Notes: generated by a model from the letters alone, not told the origin. 19,919 nucleotides of DNA from Thioglobus_C sp964448305 (GCA_964448305.1 CAYUWB010000024.1:1-19919), one strand, 5' to 3'. Counted from the stretch's first letter, positions 1 through 8,388 are shown. Program-made: numbers and translations.

Positions 1-44
1 AAGCGCGCAAGGCAGCCGAGGAAATGATTAAACAAAGTGCATAA
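1..44 (+). CDS. 3' end of an unidentified gene (partial)
   Basis: Only the last 13 codons plus the TAA stop (42-44) are present, in the frame starting at position 3. The peptide ends ARKAAEEMIKQSA, which is charged and helix-prone. It is followed within a few bases by a strong hairpin terminator, which fits a real gene end. The fragment is too short to name a family. Confidence 0.5.
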   Translation, partial: ARKAAEEMIKQSA

Positions 45-49
45 AAAAA

Positions 50-81
50 CCACTTATTAAATGTAAGTGGCTTTTAGTTTT
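50..81. terminator. Bidirectional intrinsic terminator between the partial gene and sqr
   Basis: The perfect 7-bp arms CCACTTA (50-56) and TAAGTGG (64-70) enclose a 7-nt loop. On the + strand the stem is followed by CTTTTAGTTTT. On the - strand it is followed directly by a run of seven T. It can therefore end both the + strand partial gene and the - strand sqr transcript, whose stop codon lies 3 bp away at 84-86. Confidence 0.8.
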
Positions 82-83
82 GA

Positions 84-1370
84 CTATTTTTTCTTTAAGC
101 GTTCAATGCCGAGCATCTTAAAGATGTATTTTTGATAAGCCGGCTCAGAATTACCAGTTTTCATATTACGGATAAAGAATTTCTCAAAGGCAATCTTCGC
201 CAAGTGCATCATCTTACCTTTTTTCGCCCAAGTGACATTTCTGGGTGGAATTTGTGGCATAGCAACAAAGGCAGCGCCTGTATCGCCCATATCAGCAATA
301 CAAACCGCGTTCCAAGTTGGAATGTGAGAGGGTGCATTACCAGCAATCATGTCTTCAATGTTGTGCACAACGGCTGTTACCATTGATTCAATCATATAGC
401 CTGTTTTTGGTGTGCCACACATAACTGGTGTTGGCTCAACGGGTGGAATAGCAATATTAACACCGAGTGAAAAAATGTTGTCTTTAACGGGCGATTGTTG
501 ATAGTCGTTAATCATTACAAAACCACGAGGGTTAACATAGCCTGCATCAACATCCGCTAAGTTTGCTACGGTATCCACACCTTTAAAGGCCGGCAACATC
601 ATTGTGTGTTTGGTTGCCACTTCGTGTGTTTTTATGGTTTTGCCTTCGCTGTCCACCTCTTCAACGGTGACAGTGTCTGCAGTAATTGAAGCGACTTTTG
701 AGTTGGTAATCCATTTAATATGGCGTTGTCTAAACTCTGATTCTAATAAGCCTTTAGAATCGCCAACACCACCCAAACCAAGGTGACCAATGTATGGCTC
801 AGCGGTTACAAACGTCATTGGGCATTTATCACGAATACCACGTTTTTTAAGGTCTGTATCCATAATGGTGGCAAACTCGTAAGCAGGGCCAAAACAAGAA
901 GCACCTTGAACAGCGCCAACCACAATTGGGCCACCACCGTTTGCACAGAAAGCCTCCCATTCAGCTGATGCAACTTTAGAATGAGCGGTGGTACAAATTG
1001 AAACACTATGCCCATCAGGACCCAAGCCCTCAACCTCATCAAAGGCAAGTTTAGGGCCAGTTGCTAATACAAGGTAGTCGTAGTCTATGGTTTGGTCGCC
1101 CACCATGACTTGGTTGTCATCGGGTTTGATCTCGGTGGCTTCGCCAACAATTAAGTTAATATCTTTGCGTTTAAGTCGGGGTGCTAGCTCAAAACTAATA
1201 TCGTCTTCAGAGCGCCAGCCTACTGCCACCCAAGGATTAGATGGGATAAAGTTAAAGTTTGGATTGTTAGAGATAACCGTAACTTTGTGCTCTTTCCCCA
1301 GTGTTTTTTTGGCATCGTAAGCAAAAGGCAGTCCGCCCGTGCTTGCGCCAATAACGACAACGTGTGCCAT
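84..1370 (-). CDS. sqr: Sulfide:quinone oxidoreductase (flavoprotein)
   Basis: Oxidises sulfide to polysulfide or sulfur and passes the electrons to the membrane quinone pool. It is a two-Rossmann FAD protein of 428 residues, close to the usual 430 or so. The dinucleotide-binding motif lies at residues 5-19 (VVIGASTGG) and a second conserved strand at 99-107 (YLVLATGPK). Three cysteines sit in conserved settings: Cys126 (SICTTAH), Cys159 (GASCFGPAYE) and Cys357 (NAVCIADMGD). From memory these match the three redox and FAD-linking cysteines of the Acidithiobacillus ferrooxidans enzyme. Strong overall resemblance to that enzyme, including PKTGYMIESM at 321-330 and the C-terminal basic/aromatic segment near 385-420 thought to sit in the membrane surface, separates it from plain NADH dehydrogenase II and flavocytochrome c. 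GAGGAG lies 6 nt before the ATG. It is transcribed alone, divergently from the atp operon. Confidence 0.95.
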   Translation of the reverse strand: MAHVVVIGASTGGLPFAYDAKKTLGKEHKVTVISNNPNFNFIPSNPWVAVGWRSEDDISFELAPRLKRKDINLIVGEATEIKPDDNQVMVGDQTIDYDYLVLATGPKLAFDEVEGLGPDGHSVSICTTAHSKVASAEWEAFCANGGGPIVVGAVQGASCFGPAYEFATIMDTDLKKRGIRDKCPMTFVTAEPYIGHLGLGGVGDSKGLLESEFRQRHIKWITNSKVASITADTVTVEEVDSEGKTIKTHEVATKHTMMLPAFKGVDTVANLADVDAGYVNPRGFVMINDYQQSPVKDNIFSLGVNIAIPPVEPTPVMCGTPKTGYMIESMVTAVVHNIEDMIAGNAPSHIPTWNAVCIADMGDTGAAFVAMPQIPPRNVTWAKKGKMMHLAKIAFEKFFIRNMKTGNSEPAYQKYIFKMLGIERLKKK

Positions 1371-1406
1371 ATTTTTCTCCTCAATTGATTCGTTTCAAAA
1401 AAAACC

Positions 1407-1435
1407 ATTATTTCTATAGTTAAGCGTATTGTCAA
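1407..1435 (-). promoter_or_regulatory. Sigma70-type promoter of sqr
   Basis: On the - strand a perfect -35 TTGACA (1435-1430) is followed after 17 bp by -10 AATAAT (1412-1407), a five-of-six match. The predicted start near 1400 falls within a run of eight T (1404-1397), giving a leader of about 30 nt before the sqr ATG. Confidence 0.7.
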
Positions 1436-1473
1436 ATATATAAGAATATCGTTACTTATTAATAATGACAATA
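1427..1473. repeat. Spaced inverted repeat between sqr and atpI
   Basis: The arms TATTGTCA (1427-1434) and TGACAATA (1466-1473) are perfect 8-bp inverted copies separated by 31 bp. The left arm overlaps the -35 box of the sqr promoter. This could be an operator dyad, but the DNA is very AT-rich and chance is possible. Confidence 0.3.
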
Positions 1474-1499
1474 AAAGTAGTTTTTTCACTAAAAACGTC

Positions 1500-1528
1500 T
1501 TTAATTTACGTCACTCAGACTGTATAAT
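1500..1528 (+). promoter_or_regulatory. Promoter of the ATP synthase operon
   Basis: A perfect -10 TATAAT lies at 1523-1528. A weak -35, TTTAAT (three of six), lies at 1500-1505 with a 17-bp spacer. The expected start near 1535 gives a leader of about 32 nt before the atpI ATG. The poor -35 suggests that an activator or upstream element may contribute. Confidence 0.55.
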
Positions 1529-1566
1529 TCACAATTTTGTGGGTTTGTGATATTGAGGTTTTGGCG

Positions 1567-1905
1567 ATGAATAGTAGACTGCCAAAGATTCAAATAGCTG
1601 TCATATTAGGGGCTATCGCTTATTTTTCCACATTAGGTGCGGGGGAGTCTGCAGCTTATGGGGGGTTGGTTAGCCTGATGAACACTTGGTTGGTTGATCG
1701 GCATACAAACAAACAAAAGACAACGACAATGAGCGCCCAAGCAAGTGTTGGGATGATGGCATACAGCGTGATAATGCGTATGGCAATGGTGGTTGGTTTA
1801 ACTTTGGCGGGATATTTTCATCTAGAGTTAAAATCAGACGCACTCATTATTAGTTTAATTTTAGGATTGATTGGTTTTTTAATGGACAAGGTTTTACAAA
1901 AATAA
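1567..1905 (+). CDS. atpI: ATP synthase accessory subunit I
   Basis: Small four-helix membrane protein encoded first in most proteobacterial atp operons. It helps assemble the c-ring and may aid ion handling. From the ATG at 1567 it has 112 residues; TGAGG (1554-1558) lies 8 nt before that ATG, so I prefer it to the TTG codons at 1537 and 1561. Hydrophobic segments lie at about residues 8-25, 30-42, 62-85 and 90-108. The sequence is poorly conserved, as is normal for AtpI, so the call rests mainly on length, topology and position. Its TAA overlaps the atpB ATG by one base (TAATG), implying coupled translation. Confidence 0.85.
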   Translation: MNSRLPKIQIAVILGAIAYFSTLGAGESAAYGGLVSLMNTWLVDRHTNKQKTTTMSAQASVGMMAYSVIMRMAMVVGLTLAGYFHLELKSDALIISLILGLIGFLMDKVLQK

Positions 1906-2780
1906 TGTCAGCAGGAAATGAACTTATCGCTTCTGGCGATTATATTAAACACCATTTACAGAACCTAACCTATGGTCAGTTTCCTGACGGCCACTGGGGT
2001 TTAGCACATACTGCTGCCGAAGCTAAAGAAATGGGCTTTATGGCTGTGCATTTAGATACGCTTGGCGTTTCTTTTATTTTAGGCGCCTTATTTTTATTCC
2101 TTTTTTATCGTGTTGGCAGAAAGATGACCGTTGACACACCTTCAGGTATTCAAAACTTTATTGAAAGCGTTATTGACTTTATTGACGAAAACGTTCGTGG
2201 CTCATTTAATGGCAAAAACCCATTGGTTGCACCGCTAGCACTCACTGTGTTTATTTGGATTATTCTAATGAACACCATGGACCTGGTGCCAGTTGATTGG
2301 CTGCCATATTTAGCACAGCAAATTGGCGCATATTTTGGCGCAGACCCACATCATGTTTTCTTTAAAGTGGTACCAACAACAGATCCGAATGCAACCTTTG
2401 GTTTGGCGATTGGTATCTTCTTATTAATGTTGTATTACAGTATTAAGGTTAAGGGTTTCGGTGGTTTTGCTGCTGAGCTAACATTGCACCCTTTTGAATC
2501 TAAAAACCCATTTCTTAAAGTGCTATTAATTCCAGCTAACTTTTTCTTAGAGTTTGTTTCTCTAATTGCTAAGCCAGTATCGCATTCATTACGTTTGTTT
2601 GGTAATATGTATGCCGGTGAAATGATCTTTATCTTGATCGCATTATTGCCATTTTGGATTCAGTGGACGTTGTCATTACCATGGGCAATCTTCCATATTT
2701 TGATCGTATTACTACAAGCCTTTATCTTTATGACTTTGGTAATTGTGTATATGGACATGGCCCACGACAAGGGACATTAA
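1905..2780 (+). CDS. atpB: ATP synthase Fo subunit a
   Basis: Stator channel subunit that carries protons to and from the c-ring. It has 291 residues, slightly longer than the 271 of E. coli. The essential arginine is Arg230, in SLRLFGNMYAGE, equivalent to E. coli Arg210. Glu239, His264 and Gln271 match the other proton-path residues (E. coli Glu219, His245, Gln252). Five or six membrane helices can be traced, starting near residues 52-70 and ending near 262-283. The start overlaps the atpI stop by one base, and no strong Shine-Dalgarno site lies at a proper distance, so reinitiation is likely. Confidence 0.98.
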   Translation: MSAGNELIASGDYIKHHLQNLTYGQFPDGHWGLAHTAAEAKEMGFMAVHLDTLGVSFILGALFLFLFYRVGRKMTVDTPSGIQNFIESVIDFIDENVRGSFNGKNPLVAPLALTVFIWIILMNTMDLVPVDWLPYLAQQIGAYFGADPHHVFFKVVPTTDPNATFGLAIGIFLLMLYYSIKVKGFGGFAAELTLHPFESKNPFLKVLLIPANFFLEFVSLIAKPVSHSLRLFGNMYAGEMIFILIALLPFWIQWTLSLPWAIFHILIVLLQAFIFMTLVIVYMDMAHDKGH

Positions 2781-2799
2781 TTTTTTTAAAAAATAGGAG
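2781..2799 (+). promoter_or_regulatory. U-rich leader and strong Shine-Dalgarno before atpE
   Basis: Seven T (2781-2787) and six A (2788-2793) are followed by AGGAG (2795-2799), 6 nt before the atpE ATG. In E. coli a U-rich element upstream of atpE raises translation to supply the many c subunits. Position and composition suggest the same job here, by analogy. Confidence 0.5.
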
Positions 2800-2805
2800 T
2801 AAGAA

Positions 2806-3045
2806 ATGACAGAAGTACAAGCAACATTATTTTTAGCAGGTTCAATCTTAATGGGTTTAGGCGCATTAGGTGCGGCAGTAGGTATTGGTATCTTGGGTGC
2901 AAGATTCTTAGAAGGAGCGGCGCGTCAGCCAGAGCTTATCCCAATGCTTAGAACACAAATGTTCATCGTAATGGGTCTAGTAGATGCGGTACCAATGATT
3001 GCGGTCGGTATCTCAATGTATATCTTATTTGCGGTTGCCGGTTAA
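2806..3045 (+). CDS. atpE: ATP synthase Fo subunit c
   Basis: Proteolipid of the rotating c-ring. The 79 residues form a helical hairpin: helix 1 is Gly/Ala-rich at about 8-34 (ALGAAVGIGILG), the polar loop contains RQPEL (40-44), and helix 2 spans about 52-76. The proton-binding carboxylate is Asp60 (GLVDAVPMIAVG), equivalent to E. coli Asp61. There is no sodium-type glutamate at this position, so a proton-driven enzyme is inferred. It has the best ribosome binding site of the operon. Confidence 0.98.
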   Translation: MTEVQATLFLAGSILMGLGALGAAVGIGILGARFLEGAARQPELIPMLRTQMFIVMGLVDAVPMIAVGISMYILFAVAG

Positions 3046-3076
3046 ATACTTTTTACTTGAAAGCAGGGTTTAAGCT

Positions 3077-3547
3077 ATGAATATTAATTTGACGATGATT
3101 GGCCAGTTAATCATGTTTGCCATGTTTACATGGTTCTGCATGAAGTTTGTATGGCCCCCAATTGTTGCTGCCATGGAAGAGCGTAAAAAACGCATTGAAA
3201 GTGGTTTGATTGCAGCAGAGCGTGGTTTATCAGAGCATAAAGAGGCGCAGCAAAAAGCTCAGGAAATGCTTAATCAGTCTAAAGATCAAGCAGCTGAAAT
3301 TATTGCGAATGCGGGCAGACAAGCATCAACGATGGTTGAAGACGCCAAAGACACGGCTTCACAAGAAGCAGACAGAATCAAGGCAAGTGCACAAGCAGAG
3401 ATTGATCAAGAAGCGAATCGTGTTCGTAATGAGCTTAAAGATCAGGTGTCTGATTTAGTCATGCAGGGTGTGAATTCAGTATTGGCTAAGGAAGTGGACG
3501 CTAAAACCCATAAAGACATGTTGGGCAAGTTGTCGCAAACCTTATAG
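3077..3547 (+). CDS. atpF: ATP synthase Fo subunit b
   Basis: Peripheral stalk subunit linking Fo to F1, working as a dimer. It has 156 residues, exactly the E. coli length. One N-terminal membrane helix spans about residues 5-27 and ends in the family motif CMKFVWPP. The rest is a long charged coiled coil rich in Ala, Lys, Glu and Gln, with the delta-binding tail at the C-terminus. Only a modest GCAGGG-like ribosome site precedes the ATG. There is no b' duplicate, which fits a gammaproteobacterial operon. Confidence 0.97.
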   Translation: MNINLTMIGQLIMFAMFTWFCMKFVWPPIVAAMEERKKRIESGLIAAERGLSEHKEAQQKAQEMLNQSKDQAAEIIANAGRQASTMVEDAKDTASQEADRIKASAQAEIDQEANRVRNELKDQVSDLVMQGVNSVLAKEVDAKTHKDMLGKLSQTL

Positions 3548-3556
3548 GACTGATCA

Positions 3557-4105
3557 GTGGAATTAACAACAATCGCCAAGCCTTACGCTAATGCAATTTT
3601 TGAAATTGCTGAGCAAGCCAAGTCACATTCAGACTGGAGAGGTGTATTAGAGGCGGGTACGCAGTTAGCTAATGATGCAAGTATGCAAGCATTTATTGCT
3701 TCACCGGGTACAACCAGTGAGAATAAGGCACAAGCTGTAGCGGCGTTGTTTAAGTCAATTTTGGGCAGAGCATTAAGCAAGCAAGAAAATTCTTTTGTTG
3801 CTTTATTGTTAGACAATGGCCGCATTGATGCATTACCAAGTATGCTTGAGTTGTTTGATGCGATGAGTAATTTAAGTAGTGATGCAAAAGCATTTCATGT
3901 GGTTAGTGCTTATAAGTTAAGTGCAGCTGAAGAGAAACAAATTGTGAGTGATTTATCTGATAAATACAACACAACAGTAAGTATCGACACCGAAATAGAT
4001 GAGAATCTAGTGGGTGGCGTAGTGATTAAAGAAGGTGACAAAGTAATTGACTTGTCAATCAAGGCTCGAGTAGATGAGCTGGGTTCACGTTTGTCAATTA
4101 ATTAA
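3557..4105 (+). CDS. atpH: ATP synthase F1 subunit delta
   Basis: Caps the alpha-beta hexamer and joins it to the b-subunit stalk. It has 182 residues (E. coli 177). The N-terminus MELTTIAKPYANAIFEIA matches the family signature around ARPYAKA. The C-terminal region contains DENLVGGVVIKEGDKVID, the conserved delta/OSCP motif. The start is GTG at 3557, with AGGA 7 nt upstream, and lies 9 nt after the atpF stop. Confidence 0.96.
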   Translation: MELTTIAKPYANAIFEIAEQAKSHSDWRGVLEAGTQLANDASMQAFIASPGTTSENKAQAVAALFKSILGRALSKQENSFVALLLDNGRIDALPSMLELFDAMSNLSSDAKAFHVVSAYKLSAAEEKQIVSDLSDKYNTTVSIDTEIDENLVGGVVIKEGDKVIDLSIKARVDELGSRLSIN

Positions 4106-4129
4106 TTTAATTTATTAAGAGGAAGAGGT

Positions 4130-5671
4130 ATGCAATTAAACGCCAGCGAGATTAGTGATTTAATTAAAAAACAAATAGAAGGCTTTGATTTTGCAGCTGA
4201 AGCACGTACTGAAGGTACGGTAATCAGTGTAAGTGATGGTATTGTTCGTATTCATGGATTGGCCGACGTTCAGTTTGGTGAAATGCTTGAGTTCCCAGGC
4301 AATACGTTTGGCATGGCGTTAAACTTAGAGCAAGACTCAGTTGGTGCGGTTGTGTTAGGCGACTACTTACATATTTCTGAAGGTGATACTGTTAAGTGTA
4401 CAAACCGTTTGATGGAAGTGCCAGTTGGTGAGCCAATGATGGGCCGTGTGGTTAACCCATTGGGTAAGCCGATTGATGGTAAAGGCGATATTGACGCTAA
4501 AGATTCATTACCACTAGAAATTATGGCACCAGGTGTGATTGATCGTCAAAGTGTTGATGAGCCAATCCAAACAGGTGTGAAAGCGATTGACGCGATGGTG
4601 CCAGTTGGTCGTGGCCAACGTGAGTTAATTATTGGTGATCGTCAAACCGGTAAAACAGCGGTAGCAGTTGATGCGATTATTAACCAAAAAGACACCGGTG
4701 TTAAGTGTGTGTATGTTGCGGTTGGTCAAAAAGACTCATCAGTAGCTGCTGTTGTACGTAAGCTAGAAGAGCATGGCGCAATGGAAAATACTGTTGTGGT
4801 TACAGCGGGCGCTTCAGATTCAGCGGCCCTACAATATATTGCACCTTATGCAGGTTGTGCGATGGGTGAATATTTCCGTGATCGCGGTGAAGACGCACTA
4901 ATCGTTTATGATGATTTGACTAAACAAGCATGGGCATATCGTGAGGTATCATTACTACTTAAACGTCCACCAGGTCGTGAAGCATACCCAGGTGACGTAT
5001 TCTATTTACACTCTCGTTTGCTTGAGCGCGCATCGCGTGTGAATGCAGATTATGTAGAGCAGATGACAAATGGTGAAGTTAAAGGTAAGACGGGCTCATT
5101 AACGGCATTGCCGATTATTGAAACTCAAGGTGGTGACGTATCAGCATTTGTACCAACTAACGTAATTTCAATTACAGACGGTCAGATTTTCTTAGAAACG
5201 GACTTGTTTAACTCAGGTATTCGTCCAGCGATTAACGCGGGTCTTTCAGTATCTCGAGTGGGCGGTGCAGCACAAACTAATATTATTAAGAAGCTTGGCG
5301 GCGGTATTCGTCTTGACTTAGCACAATACCGTGAATTGGCGGCATTTGCGCAGTTTGCTTCAGATCTTGACGCAGAAACAAAAGCACAAATTGACCGTGG
5401 TCAGCGTGTAACGGAGCTGATGAAGCAAAATCAGTATGCGCCAATGTCAGTAGCAGAAATGGCAACTTCGTTGTTTGCAGCTAACTCAGGTTCATTAGAT
5501 GATCTTGACGCCAACAAAGTGGTTGATTTTGAAGCGGCACTGATTGCTTACATGGGCTCAAATCAAGCGCCATTAATGGACAAGATTAACGAAACAGGCG
5601 ATTATAACGATGATATTGCAGCTGAGTTACAAGCAGCAATTGATGATTTTAAGGCAAACCACACTTGGTAA
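4130..5671 (+). CDS. atpA: ATP synthase F1 subunit alpha
   Basis: Non-catalytic nucleotide-binding subunit of the F1 hexamer, 513 residues as in E. coli. The P-loop GDRQTGKT lies at 169-176 with Lys175. The arginine that reaches into the catalytic site is Arg376, in SVSRVGGAAQT, at the same number as in E. coli. The N-terminal delta-binding helix, beta-barrel and C-terminal helical domain are all present. A GAGGAAGAGG purine stretch precedes the ATG. Confidence 0.99.
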   Translation: MQLNASEISDLIKKQIEGFDFAAEARTEGTVISVSDGIVRIHGLADVQFGEMLEFPGNTFGMALNLEQDSVGAVVLGDYLHISEGDTVKCTNRLMEVPVGEPMMGRVVNPLGKPIDGKGDIDAKDSLPLEIMAPGVIDRQSVDEPIQTGVKAIDAMVPVGRGQRELIIGDRQTGKTAVAVDAIINQKDTGVKCVYVAVGQKDSSVAAVVRKLEEHGAMENTVVVTAGASDSAALQYIAPYAGCAMGEYFRDRGEDALIVYDDLTKQAWAYREVSLLLKRPPGREAYPGDVFYLHSRLLERASRVNADYVEQMTNGEVKGKTGSLTALPIIETQGGDVSAFVPTNVISITDGQIFLETDLFNSGIRPAINAGLSVSRVGGAAQTNIIKKLGGGIRLDLAQYRELAAFAQFASDLDAETKAQIDRGQRVTELMKQNQYAPMSVAEMATSLFAANSGSLDDLDANKVVDFEAALIAYMGSNQAPLMDKINETGDYNDDIAAELQAAIDDFKANHTW

Positions 5672-5677
5672 GATAAT

Positions 5678-6541
5678 ATGGCAGCTGGCAAGGAAATTAG
5701 AACGCAGATCGCGAGTATTAAAAATACTCAAAAGATCACATCGGCCATGGAAATGGTTGCTGCGTCTAAAATGAAAAAGGCCCAAGACAGAATGTTGGCA
5801 TCACGCCCTTATTCTGAAAAGATCTCTAAGGTGATTGGACATTTGGCTTACGCACATTCAGAGTTTGAACACCCTTATATGAAAGAAGGTGGCGATTTAA
5901 AGCGTATCGGTATTATTATTGTTTCTAGTGATAGAGGCCTGTGTGGCGGTTTAAATACGAATTTATTTAGAAGCTTGCTTAAACAAGTGGCTGATTATCA
6001 AGCCAAAGGCATTGAAGTTGATATTTGTACGATTGGCAAAAAAGCAACAGCATTTTTTAAAAATTCAGGTTTAAGTATTAAATCAGTATTGACAGATTTA
6101 GGCGATGCACCGCATTTTGATGATTTATTAGGCACGGTCAAGGTCATGCTTGATGCTTATGATGAGGGTGAAATACAACAACTGTCAGTGGCTTACAATA
6201 AGTTTGAAAACACCATGACTCAGGTGCCAACAGTGACACAATTAGTGCCAATGGTAGCGGGTGAAGTTGATGGTATGGATCATCACTGGGATTATATTTA
6301 TGAGCCAGATGCAGAAGAAGCATTGGGTGCATTATTGGTAAGGTACATTGAGGCTTTGGTTTATCAAGGTTTGGTAGAGAATATTGCTTGTGAGCAGTCA
6401 TCACGTATGATTGCGATGAAGAGTGCAACAGACAATGCAGGCGATATGGTTAAAGATTTAGAGCTAGTTTACAACAAGGCAAGACAAGCGGCAATTACTC
6501 AAGAGATTTCTGAGATTGTTAGCGGTGCTGCTGCAGTGTAA
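5678..6541 (+). CDS. atpG: ATP synthase F1 subunit gamma
   Basis: Central rotor shaft, 287 residues as in E. coli. The N-terminal helix begins MAAGKEIRTQIASIKNTQK with the conserved ITSAMEMVAASKM turn region. The C-terminal helix (about 235-287) ends with the family pattern around NKARQAAITQEISEIV. It starts 6 nt after the atpA stop with only a weak ribosome site, so coupling to atpA translation is likely. Confidence 0.98.
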   Translation: MAAGKEIRTQIASIKNTQKITSAMEMVAASKMKKAQDRMLASRPYSEKISKVIGHLAYAHSEFEHPYMKEGGDLKRIGIIIVSSDRGLCGGLNTNLFRSLLKQVADYQAKGIEVDICTIGKKATAFFKNSGLSIKSVLTDLGDAPHFDDLLGTVKVMLDAYDEGEIQQLSVAYNKFENTMTQVPTVTQLVPMVAGEVDGMDHHWDYIYEPDAEEALGALLVRYIEALVYQGLVENIACEQSSRMIAMKSATDNAGDMVKDLELVYNKARQAAITQEISEIVSGAAAV

Positions 6542-6579
6542 ATTTAAAAAAATAGAGTTTAAAAAAGAGGAAAAGCAAA

Positions 6580-7971
6580 ATGAGCAGTGGAAAAATTACA
6601 CAAATTATTGGCGCGGTTATCGACGTTGAGTTTCCAGCAGATAACATTCCAAGTATTTATAACGCCCTGAATGTTACAGAAACAGGATTGACGTTAGAGG
6701 TTCAACAACAGTTGGGCGACAATGTGGTTCGTGCGATTGCCATGGGTGGTTCAGAAGGCTTAAAGCGAGGTTTGGAAGTAACCAATACAGGTGAGGCGAT
6801 TAAAGTACCTGTTGGCACTAAAACATTAGGTCGTATTATGAATGTACTTGGTGAGCCGATTGACAATGCTGGCGATATTGGTCAGGAAGCTGATTGGGCG
6901 ATTCACCGTCCTGCGCCTGCTTATGACGAGCTTGCTCCTGCGGCCGAATTATTAGAAACAGGCATTAAAGTGATCGACCTGGTTTGTCCATTTGCTAAAG
7001 GTGGTAAGGTCGGCTTATTTGGTGGTGCCGGCGTTGGTAAAACAGTGAACATGATGGAGCTTATTCGTAACATTGCGATTGAGCACTCTGGTTACTCAGT
7101 GTTTGCCGGTGTTGGTGAGCGTACTCGTGAGGGTAATGACTTCTACCATGAAATGAAAGAATCAAACGTATTAGACAAAGTATCACTGGTGTATGGTCAG
7201 ATGAATGAGCCACCGGGCAATAGATTGCGTGTTGCACTAACCGGCTTAACCATGGCAGAGTACTTCCGCGATGAAGGCCGTGATGTATTGTTATTTATTG
7301 ATAACATTTATCGATACACGCTTGCGGGTACTGAGGTATCAGCACTATTAGGTCGTATGCCTTCAGCGGTAGGTTACCAACCAACACTAGCCTCTGAAAT
7401 GGGTGCGTTACAAGAACGTATTACTTCAACTAAGAAGGGTTCAATTACTTCAATCCAAGCGGTATATGTACCGGCGGACGATTTAACAGACCCATCACCT
7501 GCAACAACTTTCGCTCACTTAGATGCAACGGTTGTATTGTCGCGTCAAGTAGCCGAATTAGGTATTTACCCTGCGGTAGATCCACTAGATTCTACGTCAC
7601 GCCAGTTAGACCCGCTAATTGTTGGTGAAGAGCACTACAATATTGCTCGTGGTGTACAAGGTGTATTGCAACGCTATAAAGAGCTAAAAGATATTATTGC
7701 GATTTTAGGTATGGATGAATTAAGCGAAGAAGACAAGCAATCTGTGTCACGCGCACGTAAGATTCAGCGTTTCTTATCTCAGCCATTCTTTGTAGCAGAA
7801 GTATTTACCGGTGCACCAGGTAAGTACGTATCTTTGAAAGACACGATCAGCGGCTTTAAGGCAATCCTTGATGGCGAGCTTGATGATCTTCCAGAGCAGG
7901 CATTCTACATGACCGGTTCTATTGATGAAGTTCGTGAAAGAGCAGCGGAATCTTCCGCAGAGAAGGCATAA
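6580..7971 (+). CDS. atpD: ATP synthase F1 subunit beta
   Basis: Catalytic subunit that makes ATP. It has 463 residues (E. coli 460). The P-loop GGAGVGKT spans 148-155 with Lys154 and Thr155. Catalytic Glu180 and Arg181 lie in GERTREGNDFY, and the Walker B aspartate Asp241 in LLFIDNIYRYT. The DELSEED lever that contacts gamma is intact. A GAGG ribosome site precedes the ATG after a 38-nt A-rich gap. The stop abuts the atpC ATG directly. Confidence 0.99.
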   Translation: MSSGKITQIIGAVIDVEFPADNIPSIYNALNVTETGLTLEVQQQLGDNVVRAIAMGGSEGLKRGLEVTNTGEAIKVPVGTKTLGRIMNVLGEPIDNAGDIGQEADWAIHRPAPAYDELAPAAELLETGIKVIDLVCPFAKGGKVGLFGGAGVGKTVNMMELIRNIAIEHSGYSVFAGVGERTREGNDFYHEMKESNVLDKVSLVYGQMNEPPGNRLRVALTGLTMAEYFRDEGRDVLLFIDNIYRYTLAGTEVSALLGRMPSAVGYQPTLASEMGALQERITSTKKGSITSIQAVYVPADDLTDPSPATTFAHLDATVVLSRQVAELGIYPAVDPLDSTSRQLDPLIVGEEHYNIARGVQGVLQRYKELKDIIAILGMDELSEEDKQSVSRARKIQRFLSQPFFVAEVFTGAPGKYVSLKDTISGFKAILDGELDDLPEQAFYMTGSIDEVRERAAESSAEKA

Positions 7972-8388
7972 ATGTCAAGTATTCACGTCGATGTTGTTAG
8001 CGCTACAGAGTCACTTTATTCAGGTGAAGCGAATTGCGTGTTTGCACCGGCATCAACAGGTGAATTGGGTATTTATCCAAAACACGTGGCTTTGTTATCA
8101 ACGTTAAAACCAGGTGAAGTTAGAGTAGAAACCGCAAGTGGTGTTGAATCTATTTACGTGTCTGGCGGCATTGTTGAGGTGCAACCCGATGTGGTTACTA
8201 TTTTTTCTGATACAGCAATCCGAGCAAATGATCTGGATGAATCTAAAGCATTAGAAGCCAAACAACGCGCTGAAGAAGCAATGACAAATTCAGACAATGG
8301 CCATGACATTGGCTCCACACAGGCGGCGTTAGCAGAAGCAATGGCTCAATTGCAAATGATCTCAAAGATTCGAGGCAAAAAGCTTTAA
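7972..8388 (+). CDS. atpC: ATP synthase F1 subunit epsilon
   Basis: Rotor subunit that also damps ATP hydrolysis. It has 138 residues: an N-terminal beta sandwich (about 1-85, containing GELGIYPKHVALLSTLKPG) and a C-terminal helical hairpin (about 88-138). The ATG follows the atpD stop with no gap. Its stop codon TAA (8386-8388) interlocks with the stop of the opposing gene: both use the palindrome TTAA at 8385-8388. Confidence 0.97.
   Translation: MSSIHVDVVSATESLYSGEANCVFAPASTGELGIYPKHVALLSTLKPGEVRVETASGVESIYVSGGIVEVQPDVVTIFSDTAIRANDLDESKALEAKQRAEEAMTNSDNGHDIGSTQAALAEAMAQLQMISKIRGKKL

Noticed and set aside
84..1370. Sqr gene as NADH dehydrogenase II or flavocytochrome c
   Set aside because: Conserved Cys126, Cys159 and Cys357 and the GASCFGPAYE motif are typical of sulfide:quinone oxidoreductase. 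There is no export signal or haem-binding CxxCH.
1537..1566. TTG start giving a 122-residue AtpI
   Set aside because: The extra N-terminus is unlike AtpI, the TTG lies almost at the predicted transcription start, and a proper TGAGG site serves the ATG at 1567.
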